A DNA stretch of 30,653 nucleotides from CAZIDL01 sp964537825 (GTDB lineage: Bacteria > Bacteroidota > Bacteroidia > Flavobacteriales_D > CAYVSK01). Location: contig CAZIDL010000027.1 in NCBI GenBank assembly GCA_964537825.1, forward strand, positions 1 through 30,653, written 5' to 3'. The position numbers were made by a program, and so were the translations under genes. Below the pieces are notes generated by a model. The model was not told where the DNA came from and searched no databases. It saw nothing but the letters and a program-made list of their open reading frames with translations. Shown here piece by piece: positions 6,631 through 13,734 of the stretch (position 1 is its first letter; every line of letters begins with the position of its first letter).

Positions 6631-9180
6631 TCAGCGCAGCATCACCTTCTTCGTGACCGCTCCGTCTTCCATTAGAACGCGGACGAAGTAAAGGCCACTC
6701 TCCAAATGGCTCAGGTCGATATGAAAACGGCTTCGTCCCGCATCGATGCGCTCCTTTTGAACCGGACGCCCTGAAGCATCCCGGACCACGAGTTCGATCC
6801 GATGGTTCACTCCCTGGAGCCGTCCCTTCAAGCGTCCATCGCTGGGATTCGGGTACAGCTCTATTTCACCCGAACTTGAAGGGGCCCCGACGGACAATGG
6901 CTCATAACCCGGAAGTTCCGAGCTCCACAACCCTCGACCATAGGTGGCCGCCCGTATTTCTTTGGCGCCTTTGTGAACGGCCAGCTCGTTGACGATCACG
7001 TTCGGAAGCCCATCGTTGAAGGGCTTGAACGTGTTCATCGTGCTGTCGCGATAATAGACGCCCAGATCGGTCCCTACATAGACCCTATCCGGCGAGCCGG
7101 GTGCATGGACCACACAATTGGCAGGAACATTGGGCAGCCCTTGGGAACGGTTCGACCAGCTCTTCCCTCCATCCGAAGTATAATAGACCTTCTTTTGGGC
7201 TTCATAACCCGAGAACGTGACCCAAGCCTTGTAGGGATCCTCTTTATGCGCTTCCAGATGCGTGATCGAAAGCTGGGCGACCGGCAGTCCCGAATCGCGT
7301 TCCACAAAGGAAGAAGAGGAAATGACCCGCTTCCAAAGGGTGCTATGCTTGGCCGCGTATATATGTCCGGGAGCTGAATTGCATTGAGCAAGGGTTTTGA
7401 AGTTCCCACTTCCCATAGGACCGGAATTGAGCTTCCACCAGGAATCCCCCTGATCCGTACTCTTGTAGAGATCTTTTTTACCGATCACGAGCTCATTGCT
7501 GTTCTGGGGATCCATCATATAAGGGGTTACCCATCCACCGCTCTCATGCACCCCTGAACTGTCCGAACGGACGATGGTACTGAAGGAACTTCCCTTATCC
7601 TTCGAACGGTAAAGCCGTCCGAAATAAAGGGTGCCGTACATGGTCGAAGGATCGCTATGGTCGATGATGCACTCCATCCCATCCCCACCGATCACCCGAT
7701 ACCACGCAGTGTCCGAATTTCTGCGATTCGTCCCGTTGTCCTGCCATCCTGTGAGGATGAGCTCAGGGTCTGTCGCTGATTGCCCGAGCCTGTAGAGCTG
7801 GGCGATATGAAGCCCATCGCTCCGATCGTTCCAGGAATCCCCCAGATCAGGGCTCATGAAAACACCCCCGTCATTCCCAGCCCACAAGCGACCGTTCCGA
7901 TCGACGCTCAGGTGATGCTGGTCGGCATGAACATCCGCGATGTTCTGCGCACCCCACCAATGGGTCCGGATATCGAAGTTCTGACCACCGTCCGTGGAAC
8001 GCCAGATGTTGATCCCTCCCACGTACAAATGATCAGCATTCTGGGGATGAGCCGTAATGGCAAGATCATACCACGCCTGTCCACCGCTCCCGCTTCCATC
8101 CGGACTATACCCGAGCACGTTCGGCGTATCGGTCGTAAGGGTGAAGGACTGGCCTGCATCGTCGGAACGGTACAACCCATAGAAGCCCTGACTAGAGGCA
8201 TCTCCGGCCACGAAATAAACGCGGGATGGATCTGCTTGGCTCACTGCGATCTCGAGGCGCCCGATATCCGATGATGCAGGCGTACCTATTGAGACCACCG
8301 AAAAGCTCTCCCCTCCATCGTTGGAACGCATAAAGGCCGAACTTCCGGAGCGCGCCGAATAGACGACCGAGGTATCTCCGGGTTTATAAGCGATATCGCC
8401 ATATCGTCCGTTGGCGACCTTGTACCAATCCTTGCCCCCGTTCAGCGTCTTATAGAGCCCATTGTTGGTGGAAACGAGAAGGATGCTCGGATCCTTCGGG
8501 TTCATCACCAAATGATGGACCTTCACGTTATCCGATTGGGTGAAAGTCCAGCCTACTGTGCTCCAGCTCGTCCCCCCGTCCTTCGTCTTCAGGATACCGA
8601 TGCTGTAGGTGTCCGTACCATCTCCATCACCGGTGGCCATGTACATCGTATCGGGATCGCTGGGGTGGATGACCAACTGAGAAACACCGAGGACCGGTTG
8701 ATCATCAGTCATGGGTATCCAGGTCATCCCGTCGTCGGTGGACTTCCAAAGCCCTCCCGATGCAGAACCTGCAAAGATCGTCTGGGGCTCTTTCGGATGG
8801 ACGGTGATGCAATTGATACGTCCTGCACCGCCGTACATCGGGATATCATCGTTCCCGATGTAATCCCAATCACCTTTAGCACTCACTCCCCCTCTTTCAG
8901 CCTGCTCCGCCTTCCAGGCACGCCAACGTGCATCACCGGTGATCCGTTCCCTTTTGGACCGTATCCTTGGACTTACGAAGTATTCCCATCGTTTGAACTG
9001 CTTCCAACCCGGGCCGGTCTCCCCCTGCCAATACGCTTCAAAGCTGTTCCGCACGCTGTCCAATCCCACCGACGGGTCCTTCATTTGCTCAACCCAACGC
9101 TGTTGTCCCTGTACGACAAAGGAAAGCAGGAAGAAAACGGAAGAGAGGAGAATTTCGGGGCGATGAGTAGGGCTTCGCAT
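6631..9180 (-). CDS. T9SS-exported beta-propeller protein (VPS10/sialidase-like Asp-box repeats)
   Basis: A large secreted protein of 849 residues. The start is the ATG at 9180, which gives an N-terminal signal peptide ending near VVQGQ; a TTG three codons upstream would run into yjbQ. The body holds about ten Asp-box-like motifs of the S-D-G-x-(T/S)-W type (STDDGMTW, TKDGGTSW, SNDGGESF, STDGGQNF, STDQGDSW, TSDGGKSW), the signature of VPS10/sialidase/xyloglucanase-like beta-propellers. The last 75 or so residues form a type A T9SS sorting domain (IELYPNPSDG... ending SGLYFVRVLMEDGAVTKKVMLR), so the protein should cross the outer membrane and be anchored or released. No catalytic residues can be assigned, so whether it is an enzyme or an adhesin is open. 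It lies five bases after yjbQ, so the two are probably co-transcribed. Confidence 0.88.
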   Translation of the reverse strand: MRSPTHRPEILLSSVFFLLSFVVQGQQRWVEQMKDPSVGLDSVRNSFEAYWQGETGPGWKQFKRWEYFVSPRIRSKRERITGDARWRAWKAEQAERGGVSAKGDWDYIGNDDIPMYGGAGRINCITVHPKEPQTIFAGSASGGLWKSTDDGMTWIPMTDDQPVLGVSQLVIHPSDPDTMYMATGDGDGTDTYSIGILKTKDGGTSWSTVGWTFTQSDNVKVHHLVMNPKDPSILLVSTNNGLYKTLNGGKDWYKVANGRYGDIAYKPGDTSVVYSARSGSSAFMRSNDGGESFSVVSIGTPASSDIGRLEIAVSQADPSRVYFVAGDASSQGFYGLYRSDDAGQSFTLTTDTPNVLGYSPDGSGSGGQAWYDLAITAHPQNADHLYVGGINIWRSTDGGQNFDIRTHWWGAQNIADVHADQHHLSVDRNGRLWAGNDGGVFMSPDLGDSWNDRSDGLHIAQLYRLGQSATDPELILTGWQDNGTNRRNSDTAWYRVIGGDGMECIIDHSDPSTMYGTLYFGRLYRSKDKGSSFSTIVRSDSSGVHESGGWVTPYMMDPQNSNELVIGKKDLYKSTDQGDSWWKLNSGPMGSGNFKTLAQCNSAPGHIYAAKHSTLWKRVISSSSFVERDSGLPVAQLSITHLEAHKEDPYKAWVTFSGYEAQKKVYYTSDGGKSWSNRSQGLPNVPANCVVHAPGSPDRVYVGTDLGVYYRDSTMNTFKPFNDGLPNVIVNELAVHKGAKEIRAATYGRGLWSSELPGYEPLSVGAPSSSGEIELYPNPSDGRLKGRLQGVNHRIELVVRDASGRPVQKERIDAGRSRFHIDLSHLESGLYFVRVLMEDGAVTKKVMLR

Positions 9181-9185
9181 AACGA

Positions 9186-9596
9186 TCAACTGTATATGGA
9201 GAGCACGATGTGACGGCCTGAAGCGTTCTGTCGGAACTCGCAGAGGTAAACCCCCTGCCAGATCCCTAAGTCCGGACGTCCGCCATCGACAGGGACCGTT
9301 AATGAGGGACCTACGAGGACCGAGCGAATATGGGCCGGCATGTCGTCCGGCCCTTCCTCTACGTGCGTATAGTAAGATTCGTTCCAGGGAACCGCTCGTT
9401 CGAAATAGCTTTCCAGGTCCCTGCGCACGTTGGGGTCCGCGTTCTCATTCAGGGCAAGAGCAGCAGAACTGTGCTGGATGAAGAGGTTCATAAGCCCCTT
9501 CTCCGGGAATTCTTTCACTTCGGGTAGAAGGTGCTCCGTCACCAAATGGACCCCGAGCGGGAAAGGGGGAAGTTGGATGTGATAGTGCTCGACCAT
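9186..9596 (-). CDS. YjbQ family protein (UPF0047, secondary thiamine-phosphate synthase-like)
   Basis: A 136-residue cytosolic protein matching the YjbQ/UPF0047 family along its whole length: IQLPPFPLGVHLVT at the N-terminus, FIQHSSAALALNENADP, then a segment with DDMPAHIRSVLVGPS and LGIWQGVYLCEFR near the end. Conserved histidines of the HSS and YTHVEEG motifs, proposed as metal or active-site ligands, are present. E. coli YjbQ has been reported to have weak thiamine-phosphate synthase activity; the physiological role remains uncertain. The start is the ATG at 9596; a GTG four codons upstream is possible. It is followed closely by the T9SS propeller gene, with no obvious functional link. 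Confidence 0.9.
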   Translation of the reverse strand: MVEHYHIQLPPFPLGVHLVTEHLLPEVKEFPEKGLMNLFIQHSSAALALNENADPNVRRDLESYFERAVPWNESYYTHVEEGPDDMPAHIRSVLVGPSLTVPVDGGRPDLGIWQGVYLCEFRQNASGRHIVLSIYS

Positions 9597-9636
9597 GATC
9601 CTTCCCACTAAAATAAGGAGAATGGAGAAGAAAACT

Positions 9637-9717
9637 GTAACGTAGGGACAGCGAGATGTGAGGTAGGAAGGAGCAACCCGTAACGTCGGGAAAAGTCGCG
9701 ACTTTTCCCGACGTTAC
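9637..9717. repeat. Perfect 38-bp palindrome (9680-9717) with a partial extra half-copy (9637-9648)
   Basis: Bases 9680-9698 read GTAACGTCGGGAAAAGTCG and 9699-9717 are their exact reverse complement, with no spacer at the centre (TCGCGA). A near-copy of the first 12 bases of the arm, GTAACGTAGGGA, stands at 9637-9648 with one mismatch. In RNA it would form a 17-bp stem with a CGCG loop in either direction. It lies 30 bases beyond the carboxylase stop, but neither strand has a T-run after it, so a classical intrinsic terminator is not well supported. It could be a terminator of another type, a protein-binding dyad or a member of a dispersed repeat family. The remainder of 9597-9747 holds no gene. 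Confidence 0.85.
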
Positions 9718-9747
9718 CTGGAACCTAGCTTTTGGGATCCGGGATCT

Positions 9748-11409
9748 TCAGGTCTGTATCACCCCCACGTTGTACTTATCCATGTGTGGATTGTGGTCCG
9801 CAGCTTCTATTCCCATGGAAAGGACCTTCCGGGTCTCAGTGGGATCGATGATGGCGTCCGTCCATAGACGAGCTGCTGCATAATAGGGGGTGGTCTGCTC
9901 CTCGTAGCTCTGTTTGATCCGTTCGAAGAGCTCATCCTCCTCTTCCTGGCTCACTTCCTTCCCCTTCGCTTTCATGCTCGCCACCTTGATCTGGAAGAGC
10001 ACTTTGGCAGCTTGAGACCCTCCCATCACAGCGATCTCCGAGGTAGGCCACCCGACGATGAGCCTGGGATCGTATGCTTTCCCGCACATGGCGTAGTTGC
10101 CGGCCCCATAGGAATAGCCCATGATCACCGTGAATTTGGGCACCACCGAGTTGGCCATGGCATTGACGAGCTTTGCTCCATCCTTGATAATACCCCCGTG
10201 CTCCGCGCGGGATCCGACCATGAAACCGCTCACATCCTGGAGGAAGACCAGCGGGATCTTTTTCTGGTTGCAGTTCATGATGAAACGCGCCCCTTTGTCC
10301 GCCGAATCGGAATAGATCACGCCACCGAATTGCATCTCGCCCTTCTTGGTCTTCACAAGCTCGCGCTGGTTCGCTACTATACCGACGGACCATCCATCGA
10401 TCCGCCCATAGCCGCAGACCAGGGTCTTGCCATATCCTTTTTTGTACTCGGTGAACTTCGACCCGTCCACCAAGCGCTCGATGATATCCTTAACGTCGTA
10501 AGGCTTATGCGTGGCCGAGGGAAAGATGCCGTAGATCTCCTTAGGGTCCTTCTTGGGAAGCTCCGGCTCCCTGCGGTCAAAACCGGCCTTTTCAAAGCTC
10601 CCGATCCGGTCCATGAGATCCCGGATCGTATTAAGGCATTCTTCGTCGTTCTCCGCCTTGTAGTCCGTTACTCCTGAGACCTCGGAATGGGTTTCCGCAC
10701 CACCGAGGGTTTCGTTGTCGATATCTTCACCGATCGCGGCTTTCACGAGGTATGAACCGGCCAGGAAGATCGTTCCGGTCTTGTTCACGATCAGCGATTC
10801 GTCGCTCATGATGGGCAGATAAGCCCCTCCTGCCACACAACTACCCATTACGGCTGCGATCTGGGGGATCCCCCTGGACGACATCACAGCATTGTTGCGG
10901 AAGATACGCCCGAAGTGCTCCTTGTCGGGAAAGATCTCATCCTGCATGGGCAGAAAAACACCAGCACTGTCCACCAGGTAGATGATCGGAAGGTGGTTCT
11001 CCATGGCGATCTCCTGCGCCCGGAGGTTCTTCTTGCCGGTCATCGGGAACCAGGAACCGGCCTTTACAGTGGCATCGTTTGCTACTGCGATGCACTGGCG
11101 CCCGTTCACATAACCGATCTCCACGATCACGCCAGCTGCAGGACAACCCCCGTGATCCTCGTACATCCCTTCTGCAGCAAAGGCCCCGAGTTCCAAGCGT
11201 TCCGAATCCCGGTCGAAGAGAACGTCCAAACGCTCGCGGGCTGTCAGCTTGCCCTTGTCGTGTTCTTTATCGGCCTTTTTCTTTCCACCTCCCTGCCGAA
11301 TTTCGGCCAGCCGCTTCTCCATTTCGGAGATCTTGAGGCGCATCTTGTCCTCGTTCTTGTTGAACTCGATGTCCTGATCCTGTTTATCGGCCGCTTTCGC
11401 TTTTGCCAT
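9748..11409 (-). CDS. Acyl-CoA carboxylase beta subunit (carboxyltransferase; MccB-like)
   Basis: Carboxyltransferase half of a biotin-dependent acyl-CoA carboxylase, transferring CO2 from carboxybiotin to an acyl-CoA. The 553 residues contain a short charged N-terminal coiled region (about 1-55) and the N- and C-terminal crotonase-fold halves. The first half has PMTGKKN and the VMGSCVAGGAYLP oxyanion segment; the second has GYSYGAGNYAMCG and AVMGGSQAAKVLF. The GAGNYxMCG form resembles methylcrotonyl-CoA or geranyl-CoA carboxylases rather than propionyl-CoA carboxylases, suggesting branched-chain (leucine) catabolism, but the substrate cannot be proven here. No biotin carboxylase or biotin-carrier gene is nearby, so the alpha subunit must be encoded elsewhere. 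It has its own candidate promoter at 11438-11445. Confidence 0.93.
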   Translation of the reverse strand: MAKAKAADKQDQDIEFNKNEDKMRLKISEMEKRLAEIRQGGGKKKADKEHDKGKLTARERLDVLFDRDSERLELGAFAAEGMYEDHGGCPAAGVIVEIGYVNGRQCIAVANDATVKAGSWFPMTGKKNLRAQEIAMENHLPIIYLVDSAGVFLPMQDEIFPDKEHFGRIFRNNAVMSSRGIPQIAAVMGSCVAGGAYLPIMSDESLIVNKTGTIFLAGSYLVKAAIGEDIDNETLGGAETHSEVSGVTDYKAENDEECLNTIRDLMDRIGSFEKAGFDRREPELPKKDPKEIYGIFPSATHKPYDVKDIIERLVDGSKFTEYKKGYGKTLVCGYGRIDGWSVGIVANQRELVKTKKGEMQFGGVIYSDSADKGARFIMNCNQKKIPLVFLQDVSGFMVGSRAEHGGIIKDGAKLVNAMANSVVPKFTVIMGYSYGAGNYAMCGKAYDPRLIVGWPTSEIAVMGGSQAAKVLFQIKVASMKAKGKEVSQEEEDELFERIKQSYEEQTTPYYAAARLWTDAIIDPTETRKVLSMGIEAADHNPHMDKYNVGVIQT

Positions 11410-11437
11410 GGATTTCCGCTTTGAGTGCTCGTTCCGT

Positions 11438-11445
11438 CAAATATA
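11438..11445 (-). promoter_or_regulatory. Candidate -7 promoter element for the acyl-CoA carboxylase gene
   Basis: On the minus strand the sequence reads TATATTTG, an exact TAnnTTTG match 28 bases before the ATG at 11409. A TTTG lies at 11472-11469 on the same strand, 23 bases upstream, slightly more than the usual 19-21. Confidence 0.55.
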
Positions 11446-11467
11446 GAAGATCGTACCGGCCTTTCTT

Positions 11468-11977
11468 TCAAAATGCAAGCCCTACCGAAAAGCCACCCCA
11501 ATGCCGGATCCAACGCTCATCCTCGCTAGCAGTGCGGAAAAAAGGAGTGTACGCCAATCGAAGGAGCAAGCCGCTAGCGTTCATGTAACGGAGACCCGCT
11601 ACCCCTGCGATATCCGTGTTCATCCCCCCTCCTGCTGTTACCGGAATAAAAAGCGCTCCACCGCCCCATTCCATGCGTATCGGTCCCAAAAGCGGATGAG
11701 AGAATTGCAAGAGGGCCGGAACGGTAAGACCGCCCCCGAAATAGGAAAAACCGATCCGCCCGCGCAAGGAAACAGGAGGGGCCAAAAAGATCGACCGTTC
11801 GTAGTTCAGCGAATATGCCCCACCGCTTCCGAGCAATTCGGCATAAAATGCGTTCTCGGCGGGAACTTCGATCGGCTCGCTTTTCTTGGGGGGCTGAAGG
11901 GTCTGCCCTCTTGTTCCTGCCACTGCGAGAAATAAGAATAGGATCAGGAGGGCAGGTATGCGATCGGATCGGTTCAT
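11468..11977 (-). CDS. Predicted outer-membrane beta-barrel protein
   Basis: A 169-residue secreted protein with a signal peptide (basic MNRSDR, hydrophobic core, ending GTRGQ) and a mature region of about eight amphipathic strands rich in glycine and aromatic residues (SLNYERSIFLAPPVSLRGRI, LRYMNASGLLLRLAYTPFF), ending in phenylalanine (FSVGLAF), as outer-membrane barrels often do. No family can be named with certainty. Its ATG overlaps the stop of the WbqC-like gene as ATGA, and it is the last gene of the dapB-lepB-lepB-wbqC cluster, so translation is probably coupled to that operon. The sequence is short for a porin and resembles small flavobacterial membrane proteins of unknown role. Confidence 0.7.
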   Translation of the reverse strand: MNRSDRIPALLILFLFLAVAGTRGQTLQPPKKSEPIEVPAENAFYAELLGSGGAYSLNYERSIFLAPPVSLRGRIGFSYFGGGLTVPALLQFSHPLLGPIRMEWGGGALFIPVTAGGGMNTDIAGVAGLRYMNASGLLLRLAYTPFFRTASEDERWIRHWGGFSVGLAF

Positions 11978-12654
11978 TCGGAAGAAGGGTCGTAGTAGAA
12001 CGGTGTGAGGTCGGCATGGCGAAGGTACTCCACCCCAGCAGGCCCTTCGTTGAAGAGCAGGTCGATCGCGCTCAATCCCGGTACATAACCGAAACGCTCA
12101 TCGAAGACCTGTGGATAAGGACCGGTCACATCGATCGGAGAACGTCCACCTCCTTTGTTCTTTTCTTCCGGAAGAGCGGGAGGTACGGAACGAAGATCGA
12201 GCATTCCTTCCGGCGACCTTTCATAGACCCGGGTTAGCTCAGGCGTCCGACCAACCTGAAAAGCTTCCAGGACAGCGTTCTGGAAAGCAAGATCGAGATC
12301 GATCAGGAATTCGTAACGCTCCTGAAAGATGCCCCGGAAACGATCCTCGAAGAATTCGAAATAAGGAGCGGTGCGGTAAGCCGAAGTGATCGAACGCCAA
12401 TGGAGCGAAGGCCAGGGGTCGTCGTAGGCGATCCGGACGTCCTTCATCTTTTGGCGGGTACGCCCATTGCGACGGATCGGTACCACTAGATCCAGAGGCC
12501 CGTTCGCAGAAAGAATGCGGCAACGGTTCCGCCAGGTCTGCTTTTCAAAATGCTCTTCACCCTCCAGATGGACCACAGAAGCCTGGATAAGGAAGGCGTA
12601 ATAGAGCGCTGTCCCGCCATAGACGATCGGTAATAGAACGGTCCCTTGTTTCAT
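11974..12654 (-). CDS. WbqC-like family protein
   Basis: A 226-residue soluble protein recognised as WbqC-like from its N-terminal half (LLPIVYGGTALYYAFLIQA, then a WRNRCRI segment and LDLVVPIRR) and the DPWPSLHWRSITSAYRTAPYF stretch, which are typical of this Bacteroidota-rich family. WbqC-like proteins are found in polysaccharide gene clusters and, in flavobacteria, commonly beside lepB; the biochemical activity is not established. The ATG at 12654 lies three bases after the lepB2 stop, and the stop overlaps the next ATG, so this is a tightly coupled operon gene. No signal peptide or membrane segment is seen. Confidence 0.8.
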   Translation of the reverse strand: MKQGTVLLPIVYGGTALYYAFLIQASVVHLEGEEHFEKQTWRNRCRILSANGPLDLVVPIRRNGRTRQKMKDVRIAYDDPWPSLHWRSITSAYRTAPYFEFFEDRFRGIFQERYEFLIDLDLAFQNAVLEAFQVGRTPELTRVYERSPEGMLDLRSVPPALPEEKNKGGGRSPIDVTGPYPQVFDERFGYVPGLSAIDLLFNEGPAGVEYLRHADLTPFYYDPSSE

Positions 12655-12657
12655 CGG

Positions 12658-13710
12658 TCATTCGATCGATCGGAACGTCCGGTCCCAACGAAACCCTTTA
12701 TTGCTCCCCTCAGCACTATATGAATAGAGCACAAAGAGAACCCGCCCGACAATATGATCCTCGGGCAGAAAGCCCCAGATCCTCGAATCCCTTGAATAGG
12801 GACGTGGATCACCGAGCACGTAAAAATAGTCCATTTCGAAGGTGTAGCTGTCCCGGATCTCCCCATCAACCCGGATCACGCTGTCCGACACGCTAAGGCG
12901 ATGCCCCTCGTAGACCTCGATGATCCTTCTATAAAGTGGTAGCGAAGCAGTATCCAATTCCACCGTGGCCCCTTCCTCCGGGACCCAGAGGGGACCAACC
13001 TTTCCAGGTCGCCAAGGGTAAGCGGGATCCCGTGGAAAGAAACCGCTTTTGCGGACCATATCTCCACGCCAGGGGTCCACAAAACTCACCGCAGGATCCT
13101 TCTCAAGCCTTTTCGCCTCCTTTTGCGTGAGCGGAACTACATGATCCCCACGATTGGAGAGCTTGATGTTCCGCAGGATCCCATGGGTTTCGAAAATGCT
13201 ATCGATCTGACTCGAACGGCGGGCCTTCATGTGATAATGCAAGATCACTCCGGCCGGTGGTTCCAGTGCTTTTCCATTCACCCTTACCGTACCGCCCAAT
13301 ATGGCGATCGTATCACCGGGAAGTCCCATGCAGCGCCGCATCCTCACCCTTCGCTTATCCTTTGGAATTCCCTTTGGCCCCATCGGATCATCGAAGGCTA
13401 TGATGTCCTTCCTATGGATCCCGGAAAGACCGGGCATGCGGATATACGGAAGTTTGAGAGAAGTTATGTAAAAGCGATCGGAATAGGGGACAGCGATCGG
13501 ATGGAACGGAAGCCGCGCCCCGTAGCTCAACTTATCGACGAAGACCATATCCCCTGGGAGGAGGGTATTCTTCATGGAGGACCCTTGAACGAAGAAAAAA
13601 CGTACCGCAAAGAGCGCCAGCAAAAGAACGAGCAGGGTCGTTACAAGTAGCGCCCGCAACCAAGCCTTGAGGTAGGGCCTTCTTCGCTTGGGAGTACTGA
13701 ACCGTTTCAC
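12658..13710 (-). CDS. Signal peptidase I paralogue with catalytic Lys position changed to Arg
   Basis: A 350-residue S26-family protein with one N-terminal membrane segment (about residues 18-40) and the large periplasmic signal-peptidase fold. Ser45 in GSSMKNTLLPGD matches the catalytic serine. The lysine box, normally YIKR-x-(V)-G-(L/I)-PGD, reads RMRRCMGLPGD here, putting Arg125 (codon CGG, 13338-13336) at the general-base lysine. The GDNRxxSxDSRxWG box is altered to GDPRPYSRDSRIWG. It is clearly a tandem duplicate of the upstream gene: both share the EMDYxxxxGD block and a final RWxRxxxxIE. Without the lysine it is likely inactive or catalytically changed; it could act as a partner or regulator of LepB1. 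It lacks the N-terminal DUF5684 region of its neighbour. The gap to lepB1 is 24 bases. Confidence 0.85.
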   Translation of the reverse strand: MKRFSTPKRRRPYLKAWLRALLVTTLLVLLLALFAVRFFFVQGSSMKNTLLPGDMVFVDKLSYGARLPFHPIAVPYSDRFYITSLKLPYIRMPGLSGIHRKDIIAFDDPMGPKGIPKDKRRVRMRRCMGLPGDTIAILGGTVRVNGKALEPPAGVILHYHMKARRSSQIDSIFETHGILRNIKLSNRGDHVVPLTQKEAKRLEKDPAVSFVDPWRGDMVRKSGFFPRDPAYPWRPGKVGPLWVPEEGATVELDTASLPLYRRIIEVYEGHRLSVSDSVIRVDGEIRDSYTFEMDYFYVLGDPRPYSRDSRIWGFLPEDHIVGRVLFVLYSYSAEGSNKGFRWDRTFRSIE

Positions 13711-13734
13711 ATCCAGAGCAACGGAAATGGAGGC

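Noticed and set aside
7780..9213. Plus-strand open frames (164 and 233 codons) opposite the T9SS propeller gene
   Set aside because: The minus-strand protein has a signal peptide, Asp-box repeats and a sorting domain; the antisense frames show nothing recognisable.
13336..13338. Possible frameshift or pseudogene in lepB2
   Set aside because: The frame is intact over 350 codons with conserved blocks on both sides of the changed lysine position, so substitution rather than gene decay is the simpler reading.
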